Assembly: GCF_040436345.1 (NCBI RefSeq)
Contig: NC_133236.1
Coordinates: 17,501,466 to 17,565,465, forward strand
DNA from: Pagrus major
Taxonomy: Eukaryota > Chordata > Actinopteri > Spariformes > Sparidae
Direction: 5' to 3'
DNA length: 64,000 nucleotides
Under the pieces are notes generated by a model. That model saw nothing but the letters and a program-made list of their open reading frames with translations, did no database searches and had not been told where the DNA came from. Positions 1 through 13,102 of the stretch are shown piece after piece. Position numbers and translations under genes: made by a program. Each line of letters begins with the position of its first letter. The stretch's first letter is position 1.

Positions 1-3000
1 CACTGTCCACTATTCATACAGTCTATGTTCTGAACACACATTTACACCTTTACGTCTCAACAATTAGAATGATGCTGTTATTTCCAATTGTGGCTATGGG
101 TGTTGGCTAAAAAACATCACGTTCAATGTCTTTGCCATTTTCAGTTTATGAGCTTGTTCTCTTTGGCCTACATACAAGTAAACTACATTTCTTGACACTC
201 CTTTATGAGCAGTCATGTTCATGTCTCCATAAGCCTGTTCATCATCCTGTCATTCTAAGAATGTCATGTCAAATATCAGGCAGTCAACCTCCAACTAGAC
301 ACACACATGCCCACGCTCTTAAAACATCCACTCACAAAAAAACGAAGTTCTGAGTGCAACCTTGTGCCTCCGCACGACTCATTTGAGAAGTGCTTTTGTC
401 ATTTTGTAAATTACTCACACGTTACGTATGAGTAATAGATGTAGTAAAGGGAAGGTTCAGATAGAGAGGTATTACGGAGGAAGAGGAGGGGTGGAGTAGA
501 GGAGAGCTGAATAGAAGGTGATGAATGAGATGACTGAAGGCAAAGAGAAAGAGCGAAACAGCAAGAGAGAAGTGGATTTTAAATTACATGGTGGCTCATG
601 TCAGCAGCTGTAATTAGTAGCTTGGTCAGGTGTGATGAGTGGGACAGGAAGTATGAAAAGAAGGACAAAACACCACAGAAACGAAGGAGAGCCTATGTGG
701 ATCAGAATCCACTTGACACACAGCTATGCAATATGAACGTCCCTGAAGAGGAGAAAGTGAATGAGAGCAATGTCCGCGGCAAACGCATGTGTGAATGGAA
801 ATAGGCTCACACATACAAGGCTGTTGTTCACAGTATGTCGCGTGTCAAGCGCGTGGATGAAGAGTCTGAAAATTCAGGCAATTCTTGTGCTGGCTGGCGG
901 CCTGCCAAGTCAAATGTTGCCTTTGGAGAAAAGAACAAGGGGAGAGTAGAGCGGGGTGAAAGCCGGGCTACAGATAAACTTACAGGATGACACAAGTATC
1001 AACACACTCTGGATCTCACCCCGACCGAGTCGCACAGAGGGACAGCTGGACACGAAAGACAAAAAACACATGCATGCACCAGAAAACACACCCTTCACAG
1101 TGCTCCATTTGTTTATTTGTATCTCACATAAGTGAGGGCACAGTTTCATGTTGCAGTATCCAGCAATTCTCAGTAGCTGAGCATTAAAAGCATTTATTTA
1201 ACTATGAGAATGACGCCTATGAATTATTTTGGATAAGCACCTCTGGAAGGAAGACAATGAGAGGAAAGCAGAAAATCAGAAAAAAAACAAGACAAAAGTT
1301 CTTCAGTGATACAAAATGTTACCCTATTCTTCCAGTGTCTGATTATTTTAATTGTGTGTTTAAGCAAAAGTTCTTATCTAACTATAAAGCCAGGAATCTG
1401 TCTTTCTGTCAGTTATTTAAATATCTCGAGAACTGGTGATCTGATCTACTTCACACTTGGCAGGTTTATTGCTGAGGACCCGAGGAAGTGCAGTGTTGAA
1501 TTTGGTGGAATCTGGACACGTGACACATTCAATATTGATCAATTTTGAATAAACAGTGAACACGGCTTCTGTGCAGTGTCTGCAGGCCTTAGCACTCCGG
1601 CTTCCATGGCTCTGCAGACTGAAGCTGGGCTCACACGTGATCCCTAACGGGATCTTGTGGGGAAGCAGACATACACAAAATGAAAATTGGCATGGTGCAA
1701 CAACTTGCTGTAGTAACAAAAACCAAAAGCAAAAGTTTAAATGAGTCTGGATGAGTGGGCTGACTTGTGCAACACAGGATTTCTCCTCTTCGGTCAGAAC
1801 TGTAGATGAGATTTTAAGTTTCTGTCAACAGTTGTATGCTAGCTAACATTGTGGTCCAGCTTGGGAAATACTGATGCAATCATCCATATTTTAAATCGGA
1901 AATGTCAAATATGATATTACCAGAGAAGCCGATGAGTCTGTGAGCAGTTCAGGAGGCTTAAGACTGGATCTGTGTGCCCCTAACATTACCAGATAATCTG
2001 CGCTGAACAGCATGTTTTGAACAAGCACTGCAGTAGTGATTGTCAATATTAACCAGAACAATCGGTGAATAAAAAAAAAAAATCTTATTAAAAGAACGTT
2101 TTGATGATCTGTTAATGTTTTTTAAGTAATAACGGCCATAAATTTGAAGGCCTCAGGTAATAATTTATTGGTTTTCTTGGTCTTTCATATTAAAACGAAT
2201 ATTTTGGACTGTTGATGACATCCCCTTGTGCTCTTGGATACTACGATTTATTGACCAGACAGTTAAAGATATAATATGCAAGTTTCTGCATTGAAATGAC
2301 TAAAAATTACCAGACCATTGTTGTGTATTCTGTTGAGATGTGCACCTGCATTGTTGGAAAGGTTCAATCACAGAGAAATCCGTAATTTACTAAAGGTAGC
2401 TGTGTGTTTCATTTCGAGAGTCTGGGCTGGAAGTCGGGAAACGTGACTAAAGGTAACATGAGTCACGTTAGATAGATTTTTATCTGCAATGGGGGTTGAA
2501 GACAACAACTACCATGATCCCACGCTAGTTCTTTCACTATGTCTTTTGTTTTGATTGAAAGACCCATGGTGGCAGAAATTACATACTGTTCATTTAAATG
2601 AGAAAACAATCATCAGATTAATTGATAACAAAATAATTGTTATCTGCAACTAAAAGTTGATGTCATTTGTACTTTACTTGTTGATTTACAGACTTGAATA
2701 GTTCTTCATTACCTTCTTTTTGTTGTACATTACAAACTCCAGGATTGCACTCAAAAATGTTCTCAAGAAATTGGGTCAGTTTGCCACAATTCTGTCTTAC
2801 TTCTCTGCTCTGTGAAGCTCAACATTACCAAGTATCTGTATCCGTAAGTCAAACACGGTCAACAGTCATACATAGAGTGGAAATATTTCAGTGTGCAGCT
2901 GCTGCTGTGATGAACAGTTGGATATTGAATTTCTTCATATTCAACAAGTGTCATTTTACCATCTGCATTTAAGTCATTTTTAACTGACTGTCTGATTGAG

Positions 3001-3300
3001 TTGCAGAACACGGCAGGGGAAAGATTCAGTCTCAGATTCACAAATTTGACTTTTTAAAGCACTGTTATGAAAGTGGCAAGCTCAAGAATTGTTATCTCAG
3101 GAACTGAGGTTCACAGTCTGCTGCTTTTAATCCAGTACGCAAAAAGCTTTCCAAATCTTTCTTTACACCACACAAGCACCAAAATGACCTCATCTCCTCT
3201 GCGGTGTGTGCTTGACTTCCGAACACAACACAGGTATGCCCCTCGAGATGGAGTGGGTGACTGTCAGAAAATGAAGATGTATTTGTCTGATCCGGACATA
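1..3300. other. Intergenic / upstream flank, no gene recognised
   Basis: I see no exon-like segment here with a recognisable protein and flanking splice sites. Open frames are short, unrelated to known families and not linked by consensus junctions. The base composition is ordinary AT-rich fish intergenic DNA. Because prdm1 lies downstream on the + strand, distal enhancers or a far upstream first exon could be present, but nothing in the sequence marks them. Confidence 0.6.
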
Positions 3301-3359
3301 GCTGTGTGACAGCCAGTGCACCCCCCTGGAGAAAGCCTCACGCCCCGGGGCAAGAGAGT

Positions 3360-3450
<91 letters not shown>
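3360..3450. repeat. (AC)n microsatellite, about 90 bp
   Basis: An uninterrupted AC dinucleotide tract. It produces long artificial His-Thr and Cys-Val open frames on both strands that are not genes. It lies about 270 bp upstream of a possible prdm1 first-exon donor, so length variation here could fall within the proximal promoter. Confidence 0.97.
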
Positions 3451-3453
<3 letters not shown>

Positions 3454-3499
3454 CCAAGGAGGAGTCACGGGGCAAAGGGGAGGAGGGGGAGGCAGCACA

Positions 3500-3724
3500 A
3501 GAGGAAGAGGGAGTGTATTTTCTCTTGCAAACACACCTTCCCTCCATGCAAGAGAAGGAGTCACACACACTCAAGTTTTCAGTCGCGCAGTCAGCCACAC
3601 ACAGGTACACAGGATACAAGAGGACAAGAGACAGAGAACAGCCACTGGTTGCTCAGTTACACTCAAGCTTTCAAGGAGGGCACTGACAGCCTGCCCTATG
3701 TGTGGCTCCTCTCAAGGCTTCACA
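3500..3724 (+). other. Possible non-coding first exon of the prdm1 gene
   Basis: The first coding exon of prdm1 is preceded by a good splice acceptor (ends 4976), which implies an upstream exon. The best donor I can see is a consensus GTAAGT after base 3724, at the end of a moderately GC-rich purine-rich stretch downstream of the AC repeat. The left boundary is arbitrary because no TATA box or clear start signal is visible. Another candidate region for an alternative first exon is 4430-4640. This is inference only; 5' RACE or RNA-seq junction reads would settle it. Confidence 0.3.
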
Positions 3725-5003
3725 GTAAGTGTGCAACATCCTTCTCAAAATCGCAGCTTGTCGTAATTATTCTGAAAGTTTTGACATATATGTGAATGTA
3801 TTTTTCTGCATGACGACATTTTCCCACGAGTGTCAAATTAAGGAAAAGTGTGCTTTCTAGAGTCAAACTGTTGCATGTTATCCCACGAGCCACAGCTGTG
3901 TGCATTTGACTCATGTCTTGATTTTCAGAGTATATTTTATGCTGTGTCACTGGGTTCGATGGTTTCGGAGTGAGCTGTCACGCTTGTGACAGTCATTCCG
4001 AGTCAGCTGTGGTAACACACTTCAGAGAAAAATAGGGTGAAATGTCATCCATAAATCTCATCTCCCTGCACTTTTATTTGCATTTCTCTTTTTTTGTTCC
4101 CTGGGAATAGATTGACATAGTTCTGTTTCTGTGTCAGATTAGTGTGTCAGTTTTGAGGTATTTCTGATAATTTCACACAACCTTTTGTGGATGGCTTATT
4201 AAAGTTTTGTTTCGATTGCCAACAATTTTCACTGAGGCTTTAAGGTTGAGTTTGGTATCACTTAAGTTGCCGACATAAGTTACATGAGAACCAACCAAAT
4301 ATTGTCAACCACAGACCTTATCTATCGCTATCTCAGAAAACAAAAAAAAAAGACGAGCCTGAAAAAGGAAGTTGTGAGCATTGTCTTCTAATCACAAGTC
4401 TTCTCTTTCACTCTTCACTACTTCACCGTTTCATCCCATCAGTTGGGGGCACCCAGCCTTTTTTCAGGGCAGAGACACCTGAGAAGCGAGGGATAGACGG
4501 TAGTAGACAGACAGAAAGAAAAAGCGCTTGGACCTGGCTGAGAGCCAAGTCCCAGGCAGTTCAGAGGAAGTCTGCTCGATTCACGGGGAGCGCTGATTTC
4601 CTTGTGAAAGTGGTCCTGACGTGCACAGGAACCTCCCTTATAGCCCAGGGGTTGTGATTTGGAGAGTCACAGGATGTATGGGACAGTGGGGGCAATGGGG
4701 CAGCAAGCATGAAGGTTTCACTTTGAAGTTTGTTTGTCCGGTAGTTGATAAGAAAGTTAGATCCTCAGCCACTTCTCCTTCTCCAACATCCCCAACTTAA
4801 ACTCCTTTGTATCACATCTCGCACGCTTGAGTCTAATTTTAGCTCCATTCAAAACTTCCCTCCAGCTGTTGCTTGCATTGTCTGTGTTGTTTTCCCTTAA
4901 ATTGTGACAAAAAAGGTAAAAGGAAAAGAAATCTTTGCTCAACAACATGCTTCACTACTTGATGTCTTTTCTGTAGGCCTCCTCCTCTCAGTGCACCACA
5001 GCC

Positions 5004-8000
5004 ATGTTAACCTCGGAAAGGTCACCGCAAAGCTCAGGGATCATCACGGCGGCGATGCCAGAGACACAGGACGTAGACTTGACGTCATGGAGCGAGGCAG
5101 ACTTTGAGGAGAAGTGCACTTACATCGTGAAAGACCAACCTCTGGAGGAAGAGTCTGTAAACGACAGGAGGACACGTGCCGAGAGATCCGTACCCAGAAA
5201 CCTGGCTCTAAAACGGGGCAACAACACAACAGCAGAGGTACTCGTTAAGCAGACTTTCCTTGTTTACCTGTTATTCAAATTGTCTAAGGAAGTTGTTAGC
5301 ATCACCAAAGCAGGAAACTGATGCTCAAAAATAAATCCTGAATATATCTAAGTGGTATGTAAGCATGTACCGTAGTTGTTTATGTTTTGTGTAACTGCCG
5401 GCTCTCTGCGTCACTCCAACATCCTTCCATCCACTCATCCATCCTCAGGCGGGAAGTACTTGACATGTTGTTGTCTAATTTCAGCCTTTCCTCTCTGCTC
5501 TGAGGCGAGGGGAAAGGCACTCAGCCTGGGGGTCGCTATGATTAGTAGCTACCTCAGATTCCCAAACCTTTGTCCCAGGACACCATTACACCATAAAGCA
5601 GAGCACGAGCATTGGGAGCCAACTTATGGATGACACTCGTTTTGAAAATGTCACATGCGAAAAACTCAATTTCACGTGAACTGAATATTTCTTACATTTG
5701 AGCATGTATGGCTTTTTGATGCGCTTTTTTCACATTTAAATGACAATAAAAAAACATTTTAAAAAACATTTTTACATGTGAAATACATACATTCATATGT
5801 GATTGGCTTTTTTAGAATTGGCTAGATAGAATTTTCACATGTGGAAACAAAACATGGCGCATGTGAAGTCCACATTTTCACAAATTTCCATTTTTTTCAC
5901 GTGAACTAAAATTTTACCACATGAAAAGAGAAAAATTTACATTTTCACATGTGAATACATAAGTTCATATGTGATTGGCTATTTTTCACATCTGAGGTAA
6001 AACTTTAACATAACATTTAAAATAAAGTAATATCAGATGTAAACTGGACATTTTCAACACTGATTGGCTTTTTTCCACATAGGAAGTTTACGTTTTTGGA
6101 TGTAACTTACATACGTTTTTACCTGACTGGCTTGTTTTACACATGTGGATGGATATTTCCATATGTAGAATCTATAAACAATCTTCTGTATTCAAAATGG
6201 CAATAGTGATTTAAAGTAGAGGCTAGTTTATGTTTGACTGCATGGACAAGGGCTAGAAAATTGCAGGTAATGTGGAAGATACATGATAAAAGCTCCATCC
6301 AGACGACTATACGTAAAAAAGGAAACGTTAGCTTTCCTTATGCAAAGTTTGGGTTGAGCCTCCGTAGATGAAAGATGGTAGTCAGATGAGATCAGAGGAA
6401 GTAGCCCAGGCGTCTGCAGCAAAATACCTGTACTACCACTTTGACCTCCTATTGAGGTCTGTCTGGAGTCTGGTTGACACTGAAGAACAGGATACGTTAC
6501 AGTAATCTGTGACACCTCAAATGGAGCCGTCAGACAAGGCCAACGAAAGCAAGGGTCAAACTCGCTGCATAACCCGGAGATAAAAGCATGCAGCAGTTGA
6601 TCTGGCTACATACACCATGTCAGCATTGCTCCAAGATGAAAGAGTAAGCACATTACCATTGCTTTAGGGGATTTTGAACAAGGAGCACAAGGTGCAGTTG
6701 ACTGGTCGGGGTGTGCCCGTGACACCGTATACTCTCTTCCACACCCTGGAGGCTTTAGACAGCGGGGGTGAGTTTCACACCTGCAGGTATCAGAACAAGA
6801 GCGGTGGTGAAATTTTAATATGGTAGAGAAACTGAAGATAACTCGGGCTATTGGTTCATAAAATATGCAGCGTGTGAAGGAACAAACGCATTCTGTCACA
6901 GCCTGACAAAAGAGTAATTTTCTCCCTGGGAGATTTGTCATTACAGCAAATTCATCTCATTTCCTTTTTCTTGAGATAGTAATTATCCAGGGGACAATTT
7001 TCCAGTGAATTGACCTGATCTTTTTTTTTTAATTAACCAAGAAACAAGCAGGCAGTGGAAAGTCAGATAAGAATGACTGTATTCCCAAGAATCTCATCCC
7101 TCTAATTATGTTTTTCAACTCTGAGTGCATCCGGCTGCTTGCTCAGACCTCCAATTTGTGAGCTACTCTGTTGTTTGATGATTTGATGTCCTCCTTGTCA
7201 AACAGGTGCTCGGGGTGACCAGCAAGGAGCTGATTCCTAAGGGGACACGTTTTGGCCCTCTGGTGGGGGAGAGCTACACCAATGAAACGCTGCCAAAAGA
7301 TGCTGACAGGAAGTACTTCTGGAGGGTAAGTGCGCTGCATGTGACACTCTGGATCTGTGTGTGAAATTTGTATGTGTGTGTGTGTGTGTGTGTGTGTCAA
7401 ACCTGTTCACATCCTGTATCTCCATCTGGAGACGCCGCTGTGGCTGTGACATGGCACGAGTTAGCAGTTGTGGCTACGTTCTGACATCCTGTGAAAGTGT
7501 GACTCCGCTTGCCAACCCTGGGGTAGCTTTAAACAGCAGGTTTAAATGTGCATGTAGTGTATATGCTGGCTCTTTGCATGGCTGCCTGAGGTCACACACA
7601 CAGCTGTTTGGTTTCAGTGACGCAGCGGTTCTCTCCTCTCTCCGCTTCTCTCGGCAGTGGTATCACTGCCAGTAAATACACCATGTCCGCGCTTCTCCAG
7701 GCTCACAAACTCTCACACTGACTAAGCAAGGAAGTGGCTTCGAGTCTGAGAACTTTTACAAATGAGCCGCATCAGGACATCTTCCATTACACGCAAAGGC
7801 CGTCTGTGTAATTCTGCAGTTGAGAGTCAGCAAAATTAAAATCATGCAACACCGACCAAAACTTGCAACAGCCATAACACAGACCATCTGTTAACATTAC
7901 AGCCATGACTCAAGTGACAGCACAGCTTCAAAGAGCAGACAGCATAAAGAGACATAAGAGAGAGGAAGGCACATGTGTTTAAATCAGCTGAATTTAAAGG

Positions 8001-11000
8001 GGCACTATGCAGTTTTGGAGAAGAAATTCAAACTCTGAATTAGAAAATTTACAATATTAATGAGGTAATAATGCAAACACAGAAATATGTATTTTTTCCA
8101 TAACTGAATGAACAAGCTGTTCCCAGAGGAAAATAAGGTCCACAGAACAGTTTGGCAGGGTCCACCACATATAAACAAAGTAAAACAGTATGAAATTGTG
8201 CTGTCCTTTAAGGTCAGTTTGTTTATTCAGTCATGAAAATGAAGAGTTTGTTTATTCTTTATTCTGTATCTTTCTCTTCTGATTAAATTTCTTCCCCAAA
8301 ACTACATCGCGCACCTCTAAAGCTTTTTAAAAGGTCAGTAGATGCAGCAACAATTCCGCCCCAGAGGCGATAGGTGAGAGTGGGCGAATGAGTATATCCA
8401 GTCATACGGTGAAGTTCTTTTCTTTCGTAACTCTAGATGACTTGTGTGCCACAAACACAGGCGGTATCAGCTGAAAGAACATACAGTGTTTACCATAAAA
8501 GCACCAGGAAACCTGTGGCATCATGGTTTCAGAATCAGACCACGTCATCATCAACTGAAATATCTCTCATCTTGGTTCTCTAACACTGTAGGTCTTCTCG
8601 GAGGGACATTTACACCACATTCTGGATGGTTTGAATGAGGAACGCAGCAACTGGATGCGTTACGTCAACCCAGCCTGCGCTGTGGAGGAGCAGAACCTGG
8701 TCGCGTGCCAGAACGGTCTGGACATCTACTTCTACACCATCAAACCGCTTCAGCCGGGGCAGGAGCTTCTGGTCTGGTACTGCCCTGAATTCGCCCAGCG
8801 CTGCAACTACCCTCCACTGGGCCAACTGGCTATTGACAGTATTGGTAAGTGAGTGAGTAGTAATAACGCAAGGACTGAGTGTTTCTGGACACCTTTAGGT
8901 AACAGAAACTACTCTTGTGCCCACGCTTTGAGACATATCAGTTATGTACTGTCATTGTGGAGTAATCAAAGCGCTGGCCGACTGATGCACTCTTTGTGTG
9001 GGTGTTTAAGAAGTTACTCAGTCACACCCACAGCTCTTTTGTTAAAGCAAGACACAAAGGAGGAAAGTAGAGTCCTGAAAGCAGAGATGATCTGTCTCCA
9101 GGTATAGCCATAGTACCTGAGTAAGATGAGACCAATTTCAGGACTTAAGGGCAATGTTTCAGTTTCCCTTTTTTTAGAACTCCACAGCTGGCAGCTCTTC
9201 GACACACAAAGCATTTGTCTTTCATTCACGAACACAAAGAGCGCACATGCCGGCAGAGAGGCCGCATGCACACACCAAAACACTCATTTACGCGCACGCT
9301 CACACACAAGAGGCTGCCTGAGGTGCTGACAGCATTCTGGCACGACTTCTCGTATTTATTTGGCTCTTAAGGAGGAAGAGGGGTAGGAAGCGCTCCAGTG
9401 ACTACTTGAACTTCCTGACAAGGCGACCCGCTGACAGATTGATATCTCACTGAGTGTCGGCTGTTTGTTTGCTGAGAGCCAGCCTCTCAGGAGAGGGGGA
9501 AGGGTGACACAGGGGAGTACACGGTAGATAAGGGTCGCTCTGTGTTTGTGTGGGTTGAGAGTAGGTGAAAAGCACATGCAGACTTCTGTATTTCATCTTC
9601 CTCTGTTTGTCAGCTGGTGGCCTTTGTCCACTCTTGAGGAGGTCAGCTCCTCGTGACTTCCTGCACATAAAGTTGAAAGATTTGCTCAGATTAAATACAG
9701 ATTTCATAATCGGGACCTGTGTGCAGAATTCAGCTGAAACTAATATTATTTATAGGTCACTATATATATATTTTCCACTTCATCAAGCATCTTTTAGGAT
9801 TATTTATGTCTGCCTGAAATCTATGGGTCATCAGCCGCTTTCAGATAAAAAGTAGTTTCTTATCCCGTCCTGCGTGTGGTGGAAAACACTTACAACTGGC
9901 CGGCTCTCTAATGCAAATAACATACTGTGCCCACTAAGTGTGTGCTATCTGTGTCCTGATCAGACACCTATTGTTTCTCATGTGGTGTCCACTTTCATAG
10001 AGAGCCAGGTTAAGCCTGGGAGACAGATCTTCTAATCTGTAAAGGAGACCTAATATGCCTTTTCATTTTTTTTCCTTTCCTTCAGTGTGTTTTATAGGTT
10101 CTTGTGCATGTAAAAATCTTGAAAGTTGAAAAGTCCACACCTACAGGAGCTCCTCTCTCCCACTGAAAACACTGCTCGTCAGTAGCCCTGCCTTTAATAT
10201 CCTGACTTTGTGACATCACACTACGTCACCATGTCACACTACTTATGCCTAGCGGCTGGTTTGGCACTTAAGAATTGATTTATTACAGCTGCTCTGTTGT
10301 TAGCAGTGCTGGTTCAGGCTTGTGTGAGCTGACCAATCAGAGGAGACTGGGTATTCAGGAAGAAGGCCTTAAAGAGTCAGAGGGGGAATATAGGGCTGCA
10401 GCACTGGACAGTATGAAAAAACGGATCTGTTTTTTGGAGGATTAAAGCATGTTAACCTATTCTAGTCGTAATTAAATAAAATTATGAACCTGAAAAATTT
10501 GCATAATATGTCTCCTTTAAATCATAACTCAACAGGTTTGGATGGAAAGTAAAGATGCACATCAAGGAACGTGCACACGATCACATGAATGTGTCATTTA
10601 ACTGAATGATGACACTGTTATGATTTTCCTGTTTCTGATGTCATTTCTCTGTTGTTTATTTGTCCCACAGAACAGAGTCAATCTCAGGAGAAGAAAACGG
10701 GAAAGAGAGGACACAGTGTTTTTGAAATCCTCAGAGACGAGCCTTCCAAATCCACCTGCCCCAGACGTCTGAACAGTCCTTTGCCTCCGACCAACCTCCC
10801 AGGGGTTTTTCCCTTGTGTCCCCGTGTTGTCTACCCAATCCAGCCCCGCTCAGAATCCATCCATGGCCATAGATATGCAACTCTACCATCTCTGCCATCC
10901 AGTAGCCCTCTAGCTGCCAAAAGGCCAGCTCTAAGTAGCCCTGTCCCAGCCAGTTTGCACTTCACACATCAGCACAGTCAAGGCCCTGTTATAGCCAAAC

Positions 11001-13102
11001 CTTACCAGGAGCCCTCTGTGTCTGATCGAGTCCATCCTGCTCTGAGGCATGCTCCCTATCTACTGCCTCACTACTCACCTGGCCTTAACAGCATTCTACC
11101 TCATTCATACCCACTCTACAGTGATCGACTGAAGCCTCACTTAACACTCTCATCTCATTTCCTGCCTTATGACGGTTATGCACACTTCCTCCATCCTCTG
11201 GCCAATGGACACAAAGACTTGACACTTGCACTATCTGACACCAAACAAGACCTCATTCTATCACCAACCCGTGAGCACAAAGACAACAAGAACCTCATGT
11301 CCAAAAGAACAAACTACCTCAGGATCCCCTCATCTGACCTCAGAGATTTCAAACACTCTCCTCTCAGCAATGCAGACCTCACTACGCCTGCTGCATCCAG
11401 TGCCTCACCAATGGTCACGTCACTCCGCCGAGCACTGCCCTCTCTTGCACCTGGAGGAAGCTCACCACCAGTGGGCATGGCCGCCTTTTCAGACCGCCTC
11501 CCTTCCAAACCCACCTCTGCCACTCAGAGCAACACAGAGGATGCCATGGACCTCAGGAAGGCCAAACGAGGGGGGCAGATTATTGGCTACAAGACTCTGT
11601 CTTATCCCCTCACCAGGCAGAATGGAAAGATCCGGTATGACTGCAATGTATGTGGAAAGATCTTCGGGCAGCTGTCCAACCTCAAGGTCAGTTCCTCTTC
11701 ATAATATTAGTAGAGCAGGGGTGGGAACAATGGCAACCATGAGCTAGAGAAGTGGCTAGAGAATATCAGGATTTACCAGCCACCATTGTTTCCTGAGTTT
11801 GACAGAAAAAATAAAGTCTCTGACATGCTGTCCCCAGGTCCATCTGCGAGTGCACAGCGGAGAGCGTCCCTTCAGGTGTCAGACCTGCAATAAGAACTTC
11901 ACGCAGCTGGCCCACCTGCAGAAACACTACCTGGTTCACACAGGAGAGAAGCCCCATGAATGCAAGGTAAGGCTACAGCAGTTAAAGATATAGTGTACCA
12001 CTGAAGTTCTGTACAGTGAATATGTAGCTGGAGCCAGCAGTTAGTTAGCTTAGCTTAGCATAAAGACCGGAAACATAGGGAAACAGCTAGCCTGGCTCCG
12101 TCCAAAGGAACCAAAATCTGCGTACCAGCACCTCTTATACAATGTTTACACCAAAATGAGCATTAACATGTATAAGCAGGTGTTTTTTTTAAAATGTGGG
12201 TAAATCTGCAAAATATATGTGATTGATTCCTTTCCAACTGCCAGTAGACGACTTTGCCGTTCTGTTTTTCTTTTTGCTGGTGTCATGTTAGACGTCACAA
12301 TGTGCTGGGAAACAGGAAAGAGTAGAAAGCAGCATTGGAAGCTAATGACAATGTAATGTAGTTACTTGTTATACAGTTCAGTCCCTTTGTTGGACTGGAA
12401 AAATATAATTTGATCAGGGAATGAATGCTGATTGTCTTCCCACTCAAGACAATTAAAAATTATTTATTAACATGTTATATCTGGTTGGTTTAGTAATTTT
12501 GAAAGAGACAAAAATCCAAAAGATTCAAAAACATTCTCTTTTGCTCTGTTTCGACGCAGGTTTGCCATAAGCGGTTCAGTAGCACTAGCAACCTGAAGAC
12601 CCACCAGCGGCTACACTCAGGTGAGAGGCCTTACCAGTGCAAGCTCTGCCCAGCCCGCTTCACCCAGTTCGTCCACCTCAAGCTCCACAAACGGCTCCAC
12701 ACCGGAGAACGACCTCACCGGTGTCCTCGCTGCCCCTGCGCCTATCTCCACTTCTGCAGCCTCCAGGTGCACCTTCAAGGCTTCTGCCCTCTCTCCCCCT
12801 CCGCCTCCCACGGACACTCGCCGGAGGAGCTACATCGAGTCAACTCCGAGATTGAGAGGTTTGATGTGAGCGAGGCGGCAGAGCAGCTCGAGGCCATGGC
12901 TGCAGAGGCAGAGATGGACACAGGGAATGTTATTGAGCTGATAAAAAAGATGGAGACTCATAACTCTGACACAAGAGAGGACTCTGAGCTGAGCATCTAC
13001 AAAGCAAAGGAGAGTTCTGTTGTTCAGCTGCATCATGGCAGCCCTCTACCTCTGAATCCAACCAGCATCAAGCTGGAGTCAGGCTGCATATCAGAGCCCT
13101 AA
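5004..13102 (+). CDS. prdm1: PR domain zinc finger protein 1 (Blimp-1) paralogue
   Basis: Coding exons are 5004-5237, 7206-7325, 8592-8844, 10671-11686, 11838-11966 and 12560-13102. Phases join to 764 aa, close to mammalian Blimp-1. An N-terminal acidic segment ([13 protein letters not shown]) leads into the PR/SET domain (about residues 45-200; motifs [31 protein letters not shown]). A long Ser/Pro-rich linker is encoded by the 1 kb fourth exon. Five zinc fingers follow (about 525-665): four C2H2 and a last C2HC finger. A short acidic C-tail (EIERFDVSE) ends the protein. PRDM1 is a nuclear sequence-specific repressor that recruits co-repressors through the proline-rich and finger regions; in fish its paralogues act in slow muscle, neural crest and lymphoid differentiation. 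The start chosen is the first ATG after the acceptor at 4976; a second in-frame ATG lies 17 codons on. Teleosts carry several copies (prdm1a, b, c). The divergent linker and tail suggest this is not the canonical prdm1a, but I cannot assign the letter. Confidence 0.93.
5640..6180. repeat. Degenerate array of CACATGTG palindromes
   Basis: Within the first coding intron of prdm1, the words CACATGTG, CACATGTGAA/TTCACATGTG and TGATTGGCTTTTT recur at irregular spacing on an AT-rich background. The pattern resembles a decayed minisatellite or a non-autonomous DNA element with self-complementary repeats. Each palindrome is also a canonical E-box (CANNTG). Confidence 0.7.
7371..7397. repeat. (TG)n microsatellite
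   Basis: A short TG tract in a prdm1 intron, about 45 bp after the donor of the second coding exon (7325). Confidence 0.9.
7995..8322 (+). mobile_element. MITE-like element, family A copy 1
   Basis: This is bounded by near-perfect terminal inverted repeats: the left end reads AAAGGGGCACTATGCAGTTTT and the right end is its approximate reverse complement (AAAACTACATCGCGCACCT). The interior, with runs such as AACAAGCTGTTCCCAGAGG, reappears inverted in the copy at 14069-14429. There is no coding capacity. It lies in the prdm1 intron upstream of the third coding exon. Confidence 0.8.
10040..10519. mobile_element. MITE-like element, family C
   Basis: The left end AAAGGAGACCTAATATGCC pairs with the right end GCATAATATGTCTCCTTTAA as a terminal inverted repeat. 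The interior (GAGCTCCTCTCTCCCACTGA, GTAGCCCTGCC) is repeated in a fragment at 50658-50815. It is non-coding and sits in the intron just before the large fourth coding exon of prdm1. Confidence 0.8.
12022..12150. repeat. Dispersed repeat with TTAGCTTAGCATAAAGAC core
   Basis: This carries the core TTAGCTTAGCATAAAGAC followed by AACAGCTAGCCTGGCTC. The same core occurs at 42900-43165 and 61455-61770, and related flanking sequence at 59082-59250. It is a middle-repetitive non-coding element located in the last prdm1 intron. I do not know its family name. Confidence 0.7.

Noticed and set aside
3306-3795. Several long frames on both strands with His-Thr or Cys-Val runs
   Set aside because: Produced by translation of the AC/GT microsatellite.
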